A DNA stretch of 64,000 bases from Phytoseiulus persimilis (GCA_037576195.1 CM075104.1:19918211-19982210), one strand, 5' to 3'; shown: positions 1 to 10,882, counted from the stretch's first letter. Notes: a model not told the origin generated them from the letters alone. Numbers and translations are program-made.

Positions 1-104
1 CACGCTGAATAGAAATCTTTCCGATACAGATAGGTGAAACATGGTTGGTAAATATCATCCCTTGATGATATTTGATCTCATCGATTTCAGAAGTGCGGAA
101 TGTA

Positions 105-1262
105 CAGGGTGTTCCCTGTTAGGTGAGCGACGATAATGGTGCCCTTCTTTCGGCCATGTATCAGCTGGTGAATATTATTCTTTGCTTGATTGCTCCCTGA
201 GAGACGCATCTTTTCCGTTTCTGTTATTCAAACTCATTTGAGGATTCTTCTTTTGAGAGCCTGTCGAGATCGACATTCCGCTTTTTTCGGCTCCAAACTT
301 CAACAGGCTCGTTGATTTTCGATTCTCAACGGATTTGCGGTTCTCTTTCATCCCCGTCCAATATGCACACATTAGCGCGCGGATCCAGCGTGAACCCAGC
401 GAACTGGGAAAGAATACTCACTTCACCGTAAATCATAGAAACGCATCGTATCGATGACACTGGTCATTCCTCATCATGCCGGTTGCTATCCGAGAATATT
501 CGATCGATGCAAGGTCGGAAAAATGAATAAAGGTGAGCCCTCGGGTTTCCGGGTACTTTGCTCAAGAATTTGGGCTCCGTTGGGCCGTAAGGGTCCTTGA
601 AATCAGTTTCCTCAGTTTAACACGGGCGGCTCTGCGAAGGAACCAGAATCAGCGAGAACTCAACTTTTTTTAACTTCCTCGATTTCGAGCTGTATCCGCG
701 CGTCAATGGGTCAATGTTGGAGGGGAAGATGAATCGATCCCGTCTTGAATATCGCGAATCCGTTGAGAGTTGACAATTTACGAGCCTGTTCGAATTGGGA
801 GTCAGAAAAAAGAGGGAGTCGATTCGACAGGCTCCAAGATTACCAATCGTCGACCGAATTTCGGAAACGGGAAACGGAAAAGATGCGTCTCTTGAAAAGC
901 AATCGAACACGGCAAAAAAAAACAGATCGAAAAAACACATGATCTTCGAATGTAATGACGCATATTACACAGACGATGATTTCCTCAAAACACTGGGCCT
1001 CCCGGAGGAGATGCAAGACCCATCGCTAGTGTACAAGACAAAGCTTACCCTCGAAAAGTGGGAAAAGGAGACCGAACGATCTGCGCAAGCACTTGAAATG
1101 AAAGGCTGACCCGGGCAGAATGCAAACTTGTACATACATATCTCGAACCGAGTCAAGATCAATAAGCCCATACCCATACAATAATCACTAGCGGCTGAGA
1201 TGTGGCCAAAAGTAGGGCGACTTTCATCGTCACTCACAGCGTGCCTCACAGCGGACACCCTG
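105..1262. mobile_element. Foldback Tc1/mariner-type non-autonomous transposon (copy 1)
   Basis: The element starts CAGGGTGTTCC and ends CGGACACCCTG, and is flanked by TA at 103-104 and 1263-1264, the target duplication of Tc1/mariner elements. About 80 bp at each end align as an inverted repeat. The pairing continues inward: 180-345 matches the reverse complement of 750-925, and 350-400 matches 690-745, so most of the element is one imperfect palindrome with its centre near 540. The right arm has about 250 bp (926-1178) with no partner in the left arm. No transposase frame is present, so it must have been moved by an enzyme encoded elsewhere. The arms differ at many positions, so this is not a recent insertion. 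Confidence 0.85.
941..1109 (+). CDS. Small protein-like reading frame inside foldback element 1 (possible captured fragment)
   Basis: A frame from an ATG at 941 to TGA encodes 56 residues of acidic, lysine-rich, helix-like sequence beginning MIFECNDAYYTDDDF and ending EKWEKETERSAQALEMKG. It lies entirely in the 926-1178 segment that has no counterpart in the opposite arm of the palindrome. A possible splice acceptor (TTACACAG at 984-991) means it could also be a last exon from about 992. I do not recognise the family. It may be a host exon captured by the transposon, the tail of a gene into which the element is built, or chance. Composition favours real coding ancestry, but 56 codons cannot prove it. 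Confidence 0.3.
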
Positions 1263-1910
1263 TATAAGGCAATTATTATGATGATAAAATCAGCCTGCCA
1301 CGAGGTCGACCTCGCCGACGGCTATACAAAGAGACAAGCAACCTGCGACGAGTCGTGCATCGGCTCTTTGAATCTCAACAGATATCCTTTGTCGAGAACA
1401 CTCAGCGGCTCGAGGATACCCATCCTTGCGGAGAATCAATCGCGCGATCGCTTTCATGGAGCCCGGAGCGTCACTACCGCAGACACCCGTCATTGCGATG
1501 ATGAAGCTTGACAGCGTGAAACCAGGCGAATCCGAAGACATCAGAGAGAACTTGCCCGAATCATCGGGCCGGGCTGGTTGAAGACCTTACTATCAGAGAG
1601 GACCACCGGGAATCGACGGCGTGAAGAAGAAGGAACCGGGGAGGATTACTGAGGAGCGGGAGGAAAGAGAAGTCGTCGTTCTAAGATATTCAGAGGGAGA
1701 GGACGTCGCGAACATCTCCGAAGGTCTGAGAACTCTAGGAGGAATCTAGGAGGCAATCCCGGAGGCGACTACTTAGGCTTTGTAACGGTTGTTTAACCGC
1801 GGTTAACAACCGCATTAAACCGCATTTTTCCGAAACCTATGATTCTTTGAGACAGGGTATTGTCTGATGAGCGTACTCTGGCTGAGGACCTTGAATTGGG
1901 CGCAAAGAAT
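1263..1910. other. No gene seen; AACCGC-rich palindromic cluster
   Basis: No convincing exon is seen. Open frames (for example a minus frame across 1290-1541) are short enough to be chance. Around 1784-1830 lies a cluster of AACCGC/GCGGTT motifs centred on the perfect 14-bp palindrome TTAACCGCGGTTAA at 1793-1806. A related cluster occurs near 2870-2960. Confidence 0.4.
1793..1806. promoter_or_regulatory. Perfect palindrome TTAACCGCGGTTAA
   Basis: A 14-bp perfect palindrome embedded in GGTTGTTTAACCGCGGTTAA and followed by two more AACCGC motifs within 25 bp. It resembles a site for a dimeric DNA-binding protein, but could equally be part of a decayed inverted-repeat element. No target gene is assigned. 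Confidence 0.25.
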
Positions 1911-2720
1911 TCAAAATAAATGAATTGCTTCTGTAGCTGTAACATCTTGTGTGATGACTCCCGTTGACCGATGTTCGTACACGAAGCCGTACCCGGCCTT
2001 GAAATTATACCTGGACATATCACACATCAGGTGCAGCCTCTCCATGTCCCCATGAATACCCCGTTCAAGGAATCGATGACCCAGCATTGGAGGCGGAAGG
2101 CTCAATCTTGAAGAGCTTTGCGCATCTTGTAGGATCAAGGAGCAGAGCTCAGCGGAAGTAGCTATTATGTGTGTGCCCCGTTGGAAGGCATCGATGAAAG
2201 AATCGTGATGGATCCTACCAGAAAACGGGGATCTCATGTGCACTGGTAGGAACCGGTAACATACGCCTCTTTTGGAGACCGCAACGATTATATCGAAGTA
2301 ACTCGGAGTCAGAGGGAACTGGAAGCAGCTCATTTCGAGAATCAGGATGTCGAATTCACGTGAGTCATCCCAACCCACCAAAGAAGCATGCCTTCAGGCA
2401 CACTTCGCTCGTGAAACCGTGCAGAAATCGGCCCAATTACCACATTTAAGAGTTTTCAACACTTCGTCAGCGGATCGTGAGGAGCTTAACCCAAAATCGT
2501 TGACCACATTTATTGGACTGGAGGCTCCCCAATACAAGATAATCTCTTCTGCATAAGTATAATACGTCGAAGGTTTCTTGACTTGAAACGTTCAACCAAT
2601 GTTCCCGGCCCCGTCTCATCAAGGTCGAGTTGAAACAAACGAGTGTTTATGAGATGTGTCTTGAGATCTCGTTGTATCCGTTAAGTATAGACCCTCCTTT
2701 CTGATAGAAGAGGAGAAGCT
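1911..2720 (-). CDS. Unassigned coding-like block, minus strand
   Basis: The lower part is open for 156 codons (2381 down to 1911), with composition typical of folded protein, including runs such as TPSYFDIIVAVSKRGVCYRF and HIIATSAELCSLIL. Directly upstream on the same strand, up to about 2720, are further protein-like stretches in other frames. Introns that would join them are not evident. It may be exons of an unknown gene with boundaries I cannot place, or a decayed gene or element. I do not recognise any domain. The 156-codon frame has no ATG at its start; the first ATG is about 16 codons in. Confidence 0.3.
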
Positions 2721-3024
2721 TCCTGGAAATCATGTGAAGTTTTCTCCCTCATGTAGAGACTTTCCTTTGGGAAGGCTATCGAGGAGTTGTAGTGTCTTCC
2801 CCTCGTCTTCGGTAATGACTCGTTTCAATGAAGTTAGGCGTGAATGATGTCGTTGTAGGATCTGTTCGCGGTTTAGGGTCCTAATTTTGCGGTAAACCGC
2901 TATCGCGGCTATGAATCTACAGTTATCGGTTGACCCTAGCCGCGGCTATTCGCAACGCCTAGTCGGGGCTACAGTATCACAGCCTCCGCGCCGAAATCGG
3001 CCCCGCGCGAGAATTGGCTCGCAC
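2382..3024. other. Upper part of unassigned block, then AACCGC-type motifs
   Basis: Up to about 2720 this belongs to the unassigned minus-strand block. From 2870 to 2960 several GCGGTTTA / TAAACCGC motifs occur, including the near-palindrome GCGGTAAACCGC at 2889-2900 and GCCGCGGC near 2938. No gene is seen between 2720 and 3024. Confidence 0.35.
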
Positions 3025-3224
3025 CTCAAAGGCTGAGATTGCGGAGCACTGGAACGTGTAGCGAAACGTCCATACAGCGTGAGGGGATCAGCTTTTTCTG
3101 GGCAGGGCAATGCTCTATCCAGAGTCAGCGAGCAACGGAATTGAGAGCTCTGAGGATTTTCCGAATCGACATCTTCCGTCAACTGCTCGCAGGACTGAGA
3201 TCGAGCATCGCCCATGCAGGAGGC
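3025..3224 (-). CDS. Candidate internal exon, unknown protein
   Basis: On the minus strand a 200-bp open segment is bounded by a good acceptor (CTCCCACAG, ending just above 3224) and a donor (TTTGAG|GTGCGA at 3025). It encodes 66 residues, polar and acidic at first (EQLTEDVDSENPQSSQF), then mixed (PLTLYGRFATRSSAPQSQPL), and ends with two bases of a split codon. It lies just upstream of the 1911-2720 coding-like block on the same strand and could be part of the same gene. No domain is recognised. Confidence 0.35.
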
Positions 3225-4351
3225 CTGTGGGAGAACGTTGATTCGTAAGGAGGGGAAGTCAATATCGGTTACCGATGTAGCGCGGTGTCAGCGCTCGTCG
3301 AGCCCTAAGGGCGCTCCGAGGTGTTCGAAACGGCATGACGTGACGCTTGGCTGACGCTCGTTGGATGTCTTCGGCGAGGTCTATTTTTTTTCTTTCGGTG
3401 GTAGAGATCGATGCCGCACGTCCTCACTCTCGAGATCCGTGCGAATCCGACACACAAGTGCTATAGCGCGCTGGGGGCAGCGCCCCGCCAGCCTGCTCGT
3501 TGCTCGCTTCCATCTCCTGATTCCCCGGATTTCGTCGAGTGCCTGGCTTCCGGAGAACAACATTCAGCATATTGATTGTAGGCGGTCTCTAGTCGAGGAG
3601 ACCGAGACTATGCGGATTGCGAGTTCGAATGCTCGAGAGAATCGGATGCGTAGAGGATTTTCCTCTGGGACGAGAATTAGTAACGCTTTACGTTCCAACG
3701 AACATAATGAATACGGATGAAATGAAGTCACAAGTTACCAGAAGACGAGAAGATATAAAAAACAGGCCTTTATTATACTGTTGGAAACGAGAGCAGGAAA
3801 CCCAGCGGCAGTCCGGGATTGAGAATCTCGACGATTTCATAATCAATAGAAAATCCATAAACATTACCCTAGTCCGGATATGACCTTCCTGCGAAAAGTC
3901 GGGCTAATTTCAGTACAGGATCTGTAGGATAGACAGGGACACTGAATGCGAAAAAAATCACCTTCCTATCGCCGTGCTCTTCACTTCGTATCGCTGCCCA
4001 CCGTCAATGGAAAACTCGCCCACCCCGCAGCGGCTGTTTGTATCTTGTTCGTCGATTTCTTGGCTCCAGAAAGCTCAACTGATTTGCTGAGTGGGACGGT
4101 CACCAAGGCGATGCTGAACGGCTGCCCCAGTGGCTCATCCTGATCTCAAATTCACAGGAACCGGCTGTTTATGAAGATACGTCCTGTATCGCTTATATCC
4201 TGATAATCACACTCGCTCCCGTCGGAATCTCTTAGATAGCTCGATATATATCACGGCGACATACAGCCGAAATATTCCGGTTCCCGAGACTTCTCAGCCC
4301 CGTTGACGCTCGAACACATAGTCAGCTGTTGAGTAATCACAGCTTCTTCTG
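3225..4351. other. No gene seen; likely 3' flank of the NFXL1-like gene
   Basis: No supported exon. On the minus strand, downstream of the NFXL1-like stop codon, an AATAAA polyadenylation signal lies at 3769-3774 (TTTATT on the plus strand), about 580 nt after the stop. The transcript may end there. Confidence 0.35.
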
Positions 4352-5437
4352 TCATAAGCTTTGCATCTCGTTAATGACGTCGCTCTGATCGCATTTAATG
4401 AGTTTCTTTCTCCGGGTGGATGAGCGCATTATCTTGACAATCTTGTCCGGATCCAGTTGTTGGGGAATGTCTTCCTCGCTGTAGCTGCTTACGCGACTCG
4501 AGGAACGGGACACTCGGCTCTGGGATTTCTTGGGCGAATCCTCCGAGTCCAAGCTGACATAGAGCTCGTCATCCCGTGAGGTGAGCGACGCTGGCTGTTC
4601 GGAGGAGTGGAGCGGGGCCTTCTCCGTCGGAGTGGGAACAGGGCTCTCGGAAATGCAGAGCGCAGGATCGTCGGTTGGATGCGAAGTGGGACTTCTGGTT
4701 CGTGTTTCGTTCGCAAGGTCCGCGATCATCGGAGGCGCGACCTCGACCGCAGGCTCGGTTTCAACGCGATCGTCTTCAGAGTTCTTGTTATCTTCGTTGA
4801 AGCCGCTTTCTGACTCTGACTCATTCCTGTTTTCTGCGAGTGTCGACTTCTGCGAATAGTTCAGCTCTTCAGCTTCCACTCCGAGCTCTTCGCCGCACGA
4901 CGAAAATTCCTGGGTGGTGTCCTGGTGTCGGAAGGGATTGTTCTTCATTTCAGCGATGGCTTGCTTATAGCTCCTCAAGAGCTCCGCACAAATGTTGTCG
5001 CACTGCACTTGTTGATCCTTTGCTCCACAGCCTCTGCACGGGAAAACTCTCTCGATCCGTTCACAATCGCAATATCGAATAACGTTGTCCACGCATTGTT
5101 TCGGGTCAGCACATTCGCCCGGATGACAGATCTGAGGACACTGATGGCCACACTCCATGATTTTGGCACATCTGACTCTACAGCACTTGATGAGTTCTTT
5201 CTGAGACTCTTCCATGTCACACCACTCTTTGCAAGGCTTCACGATCCCGGTCGCCTCGCAATAACACTCCAACTCCACAAACTGCGAGCAGGGCTCACAA
5301 ATTCCAGAGTGCCTATACCTGGGACAGGGATGGATGCAGTCCTTCGGCCTGCCTTTGGTTGGACACCGTAGAAAGTAAAGCACATAGCGCGGAATGTAAC
5401 CCAGACTCTGACCCATATCTGCGGGTGGTCGACTCAT
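4352..5437 (-). CDS. NFXL1: NFXL1-like NF-X1 zinc-finger protein, C-terminal part
   Basis: This is the longest open frame in the window (361 codons, ATG at 5437, stop at 4352). Residues about 30-150 align with the extreme C-terminus of animal NFXL1: RPKDCIHPC matches the RPLGCLHPC stretch of human NFXL1, followed by CEPC, CYC, a CC pair, the NF-X1 finger core CGHQCPQICHPGEC (residues 96-109) and C-C pairs to residue 150. Residues 150-361 are a Ser/Glu-rich, probably disordered tail ending in a basic patch (RSSTRRKKLIKC). The family consists of NF-X1-type zinc-finger proteins whose RING-like region and many fingers lie upstream. Those fingers are missing here, so this is probably the last exon, with an acceptor near 5348-5352, although an in-frame ATG with a stop four codons before it makes a stand-alone short protein possible. 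The C-terminal membrane helix of vertebrate NFXL1 is not seen. One canonical finger Cys is Arg (RYRHSGIC). Confidence 0.9.
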   Translation of the reverse strand: MSRPPADMGQSLGYIPRYVLYFLRCPTKGRPKDCIHPCPRYRHSGICEPCSQFVELECYCEATGIVKPCKEWCDMEESQKELIKCCRVRCAKIMECGHQCPQICHPGECADPKQCVDNVIRYCDCERIERVFPCRGCGAKDQQVQCDNICAELLRSYKQAIAEMKNNPFRHQDTTQEFSSCGEELGVEAEELNYSQKSTLAENRNESESESGFNEDNKNSEDDRVETEPAVEVAPPMIADLANETRTRSPTSHPTDDPALCISESPVPTPTEKAPLHSSEQPASLTSRDDELYVSLDSEDSPKKSQSRVSRSSSRVSSYSEEDIPQQLDPDKIVKIMRSSTRRKKLIKCDQSDVINEMQSL

Positions 5438-8400
5438 TTCAAGCTGTCACCAACGCCGAACAGCAGGATCGTTTCCACACTGAGAAAAATGTCGGCTCTG
5501 TGAACACGGCCTTTCGCAAACGTTGCGCCGCTGACTTTGCGTTGGACGTTCCTATCGGAAAGGAGGAACGGTGCTGTCGGCGGACGCGGCGTACGCCATC
5601 ACTATGTCGTGACAACACGTACCTGGACGAGAAGAGCTGAGTGCGGTTTTAATGAGAGGTGCTGAATACTAGCTGCGCGAAGCACGAGCTCGATTCGCAC
5701 ATCGGATGCGACGACGTTCCCGCGTGGATGATTGATCCCCGCTCTCGACCCGGCCGAAGAACTCGAGAAACAGGTTCGGCTGTCGTTGAGACTCCATCGA
5801 GAAAATGAACTCCATCGGAGAGAGTGTTATGCACGTTGCCCTCCCTTCCCATGCCGTCCCGGTAGCCCCTACGTACGACTACACTCAGAGTGGCTGTCGA
5901 ACAGAATCGATCAAAAACGCTTCCTACAGGATGTGATTTCTGTTTCAACGGAAAGCGGCATTCAGAAGCCGCGGTTCCGTGGGCGCTGGGTGGATGACTC
6001 AAGGCTTGTGTCAGTCCAACGTTTCTGGCGCGAAAGATCCGTTTGATCGTGGCAGTCGCTGTTGTAGTTGTAGCCAAGTGAGCTGCCGAACGAGTAGAAC
6101 GAACGGATTCGCACTCCGGCACGCTGAGCGAACCTGTCAAGTGTTCCCGCGTAATTTATCGATAGTGCGGTACTGCACTGTTTAGTACGGGTTTAATTTG
6201 ATTCGTCCGAAATGGATGGTCTGCTCAGATCTGCCGAGATCCGCGCGCTCAGATCAGTTCCGCTGGGCAGCGAGAAGAATGGGCCGGTGAGGATCTCTAA
6301 TGGAAATTTTCATTCAGGCTTGGAAACCTGCTTCTATTAGTCTTATTGCCTCAGCTGTGGCTGGTGTGTGTGTGTGTTGCCATGGATATGTTCCGTCCAT
6401 GTGCTTGCTAAGCTGGTGCCCCTGCACCGGTGGCCGCTCCCGCCGGTCGGAAATAAATTTCAACTTAAATAGCCTCCAAGGCCTCGTTGTCTGGATTACG
6501 CTACGGTGGTCCTGTAACAGCTCAAGATAGCAGCGGGAGTCAATTACTATTACACACATACTCACACTGAACGTTCGGCTGTTCGTGGCTCCATGTTGAT
6601 GATGATGGGATTGGAGATGATCATGGCCTGGAAATAATCACGGCAAACCTGAAACGCGAACGAAGAAGGACCCCCCGAGCGTGATGGAGAGCCTGTAGCT
6701 TGGGAATCGCACAGAAGCCGACCGACTAGCGCCTGGAAACGATGAGAATCAGGAAATCTCCTCCCTATGCTACGTAGAGCCGATAGATGTAGTTCATCCG
6801 CACGATTTGATTCGGTTCACGCTCGGCAACCTGCGATCTGATAAAGCCCAGCAGATCGACCAAGCAGCCCAATCCAAGGTACAGGGACCGGGACAGCGAG
6901 TTTTTGTAGCTTCAGGTTCTGGCCTATGGAGCCTCGAGAGATCGTCCAGACTCTATAGCCATCGAGCTTCGCAGAGCGAAGACAACCATCGGGCGGAATC
7001 GATAACGGGGAGGTTACCGGCGACCCTCCACTCTAGATCCTGATCGCTGGAAGCGATCGCACGTTGACTCATGCGCCCCCAGCCACAAAACGTCCCAAGC
7101 TCGAGCCGGTTTTCTTTTCTCATCCTCCTGGTCAATTCCCGCTCTGCGCTGTGTCACATCTCTCTCGAATCGCCGGTATTTCGTAATCTGTTTTTCCGAG
7201 AATCTCGGTGTGCCTCCGCAAAACTCGTCATTCCAAGAGCGACGAACGGAACATCAAGAGCAACTAAGATGATCGGATACGATGTTTTAGCAGGATCCTC
7301 CCTTTCAAAAGGGGTAGCATTTGGATGCGGTCGTTGCCGGATCGAAAATCCACCTAATGTAGGCTGAGAGCGCCGGCTGTTCCATCAAAAGTCGAAACCA
7401 TCGGGGAAGACGCCTGCGGGGTCGATATTGATTAAGGAAAGCTAATCATGCTAACCGCCACAAATGAGCGTACATCGAGTGCAGCAGGCCGATTTTTCGG
7501 CCATATACGACGATGACGGTTGTCCTGAGGCGTTAAGTGACTCGATTCGCCAGGTCCCTGCGCGTCGGCCTCTCCCGATCATTTCTTGAGCGTTTTTCCG
7601 AATGCCTGAACAGTTTTCGAGCTGAATTCCCGGGCCAAGCGGTAGCCCTCATAGGCTCCTCTAACACCCGATTGATTCCTCCGCAAAATGAGTAGCCATC
7701 CCACCTGCCTCAAGTGGTTCATCGTGGGACACGATTGGCAGAACTCCCAGAGCTGTGTGTGTCTACAACCTCCGGGAAAGGTTGAGGAACGGTGTCCGGG
7801 GTTATTTGTCCCGGAGAGACGGGGAAGCATTGAATGAGGTAACTATTCTCAAACTTGATGCTTGAGCGATGAGCTACAGCGTCAACGGTGAGGCTCCCAC
7901 TTCGTGTCAGGCTCCGATTTCCGTTTCGAAAATCGCCAAGCATTCGTCTGTCTCGTCGCTCAGTTCTGTTGAAGAATTTAGCCTCGCCGCGTGACTACAC
8001 AGCGATCGGTTCGGAGCCCGGGAGTCCTCCCTGGCCAGCATTTGTGACGGAATTATCGGAAGAACTCGTATACTCATGGGGCGTTGATTCTTTCTCGCTT
8101 CCTCGAACGATGGCTTCGTGTCTCTTTAGGTAGGAAAAAAAATCTCGGGCTGCTTTGCTTCGATGGGTCGCTATGTTTGCCGAGTTGCAGATTTTTACTT
8201 CTTTCTGCACGTCCGGATAGAGCTTGGCGCTAGCGAAGTTATGTCGAGGGAAAGATTGCCTGCGGGAATTCCCTGTTGAGATTCTCATTCCGCAGCGACT
8301 TTCCGAAGATCCTCATACTTTCGGCCCTGACTCCTGCGAACTCTGTTCGTCGTTCCGTAAGTGGGTTACCGGTCTCCCGTAGACGCGCTCCTGTTCCACA

Positions 8401-9080
8401 TTATTCCGCCTGATCTTCCTCCTCCATCTTCAGAATCGTCTTTCGATTTCAACGACACCACACTGCTGGGCTTATCCTGGGTAGTCCACCGACTTTGTAT
8501 TTCTCCATCCAGTTCTCTCTTTCATTCTCTTCCCTCATTTCGTTCTCGCTCGCTCGCTCGTAAAAGTTGCCAGAATGATTACTTTTTTCAAATTCCACAT
8601 AAAACTCGGAGCTCGGAAACGGTTCATGCAGTTTCATGACTCCGCTCTGGTCTTGGCGCTGGAACTCGCTGCGAGTTCACGTCTTCGTTTATAAGGTATT
8701 CTCTTCCTCTGTACCCTGTGGCTCATTTGAGCGAAATTGTCCTCCGTTCCTAGATCCGCACTCACTTCATCAAGGCCCCCTGGTCTACTGGTGGAGGAGA
8801 TTGGGCGCCGTCCTCGTTCCAGATAACAAGTAGTTCCGCCTGTGGCAGACCTCGAACGAGTTTGTTCGTAGGTGCTCTGGGATCGAGCTAGGTCGCGTAA
8901 AGAGCCTTTCCAGGCGTCAGCATTCTCGGAGAATCCATCTCGGCGTCAGACAGCAGAGTGTGCGCTTTCCAGCCGTGCTAAGGATCATCAGCTTCTGCAT
9001 TCCCTCCAGAGGTCACGAAGGAGAGAGGAATAAGTCGGAATAGGAGCGGGACAACGAGATCCTTATTACTATATATAATA
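5438..9080. other. No assigned gene upstream of the NFXL1-like exon
   Basis: I looked on the minus strand for further NF-X1 fingers (Cys-Gly-x-His-x-Cys and Cys-His-x-Gly-x-Cys patterns) and saw none. Minus frames at 7579-7830 (ending SSKTVQAFGKTLKK), 7719-7943 and 7995-8288 are protein-like but too short to support. The 7579-7830 frame could be a last exon beginning after the GGCAG near 7705. Confidence 0.3.
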
Positions 9081-10098
9081 CAGGGTGGTCATCGTAAGTC
9101 GGGAATTTTCTTACTCTCTCTTCTTTTGCTCATGAACCGGTGAAAAATTATCCGATTCTGGACTTTTTTTTTGCATTCGATAGCTGGAAGGATTTTTGTG
9201 AATCGGAAGAAAACTAAATTTTGCAAATCGGCTCAAAGATTGCCTTTTTTTCAAGGTTTCTCAAAAAACCAGTCGGCAAACTTCTGAAGTCGATCGATCG
9301 AATTCGTAAGTGTCAAGGTCGACGCAGGATATGATGCTGCCCAAACGCCCGGCAACTCCAGACTTCTAGCTCAGGATCTGTGAGGAGGACGATGGATCGT
9401 TTCAACCCCGACCTCAAGATCGACCTCCTGACAAGATCGCGTGCTCTTTGCATTTTGGCACCTAACTCCTCAGGGAAGCCGAATTCGGGAAATTTTCCGA
9501 TGGCAAAAAGTTCTAAGATTGGTCCAAACTACCTGACGGAGAAGTTTACGGGTCGATCCGACAACTTTTTCAGAAAATTGAGGAGGCGGGATTTTTGGGG
9601 TAAAAAAGTTCTCGGATCGACCCGACAACTCCCTGGTCGGGTAGTCTAGACCAATCCAAGAGCTTCTCGCGATCGAAAAATTTTCCGAATTCGGCTTGCC
9701 TGAGGAGTTACGGGCCGAAATGCAAAGAAGAGGCGATCTTGAGGTCAAGGTTGAAACGATCTTCCGTCCTCCTCACAGATCCTGAGCTAGAAATCTGGAG
9801 TTGCCGGGCGTTTGAGCAGCATCCCATCCTGCGCCGACCTTGACACTTACGAATTCGATCGGTCGACTTCAGAAGTTTGCCGACTGCTTTTATTAGGAAA
9901 CTTGAAAAAAAAGGCAATCTTTGAGCCGATTTGCGAGATTCAGTTTTCTACCGATTTACAAAAATCGAGAGGAAAAATATGCGCCATCCTTCCAGCTATC
10001 GAATGCAAAAACAAAGTCCAGAATCGGATAGTTTTCCACCGATTCATGAGCAAAAGAAGAGAGAGTAAGAAGATTCCCGACTTACGATGACCACCCTG
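9081..10098. mobile_element. Foldback Tc1/mariner-type transposon (copy 2), near-perfect 1-kb palindrome
   Basis: The element begins CAGGGTGGTCATCGTAAGTC and ends with its exact reverse complement. TA flanks it at 9079-9080 and 10099-10100. The left arm (9081 to about 9570) and right arm (about 9602 to 10098) match along their whole length at roughly 90%, with one extra stretch of about 24 bp in the right arm and a loop of about 30 bp (CAGAAAATTGAGGAGG...). Paired plus and minus open frames here are just the two arms read in opposite directions, not genes. No transposase is encoded. The high arm identity makes it the youngest of the three foldbacks. Confidence 0.92.
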
Positions 10099-10683
10099 TA
10101 CATTATAGTGTTGAACTCCGCCATGTTAATCATTGGCTTGAATGTCCTGGCCGTAAAATCAGTCTACAGGCATCCCGAGGGGCAGGTTTGATACGACACG
10201 GGAATTTCGGCATTTTCTTTTGGTAATGTCAGTCAAATGCGACTCTCGTTCTTTGAGGCTGCACGGTTTTCAAGGGCGCAGGCTTTCGCTCGATGAAAAC
10301 GGAATTCAGGAAGCGGCCTCGAAGACCCGAGCTCTCAAGGTGAGTTTCCAACCTGCATCCTGAACCGAAGAAAGGGAGGAACTGCAGCCTTTGGGCGATC
10401 ACGGACATACCAAGACGTCGATCATTCCGTCTCATTGTGCGAAGGCCGTGAGCGCGCTAGGTGCATGCGTGCACCGCGGGACGGCTGCCGCCTTCAGCCG
10501 AGGGTGAGATTCCAAATTCGGTTGTTCTTCGTTCCCGCCTAACCACCATGAAGGTCTTTGTGTTGGTGTTCCTGCGCTTTTGGTGGAATTCCAGGCACGC
10601 GCAATTTCAGGCAGACCCTATTCTCCCTCCAGCTAACAGTTATCCTACAGCATTCCCTGAAAACGGAGGTGTTTTTTTCTGAG

Positions 10684-10882
10684 AGAGACCGAGCAGGTCG
10701 CTCCAACCTACTACAGCAGCGAGACCGCAAGCGACTACAACCGAGAACCTATCTCCTCGACTGAAACCCTCCCGAAGCCACCGAGCGAGTTTGCGGAGAG
10801 ACCTTCGCTTGCCGTTCGAATCAAGCAAACGTCGAGCGAGCCAGCAAGGAACGATTGCAACCAGCGGCACAACAGCGTTCCG
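10684..10882 (+). CDS. Candidate internal exon, unknown protein
   Basis: Plus strand, open for 66 codons. It is preceded by a pyrimidine-rich acceptor (TTTTTTTCTGAG) and followed by a donor (GTTCCG|GTGAGA). The product is polar and probably disordered, with stretches such as VAPTYYSSETASDYNREPIS and RIKQTSSEPARNDCNQRHNS. The exon starts with one base of a split codon and ends at a codon boundary. A minus-strand frame across the same bases is also open, so strand is not certain. No domain is recognised. Confidence 0.27.

Noticed and set aside
2963-2990. TATCACAGCC, resembling the start of the miR-2 family
   Set aside because: Only the first ten bases match and there is no flanking hairpin arm.
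9380-9748. Two overlapping plus and minus open frames with similar proteins
   Set aside because: They are the two arms of the foldback palindrome read in opposite directions, not a gene pair.
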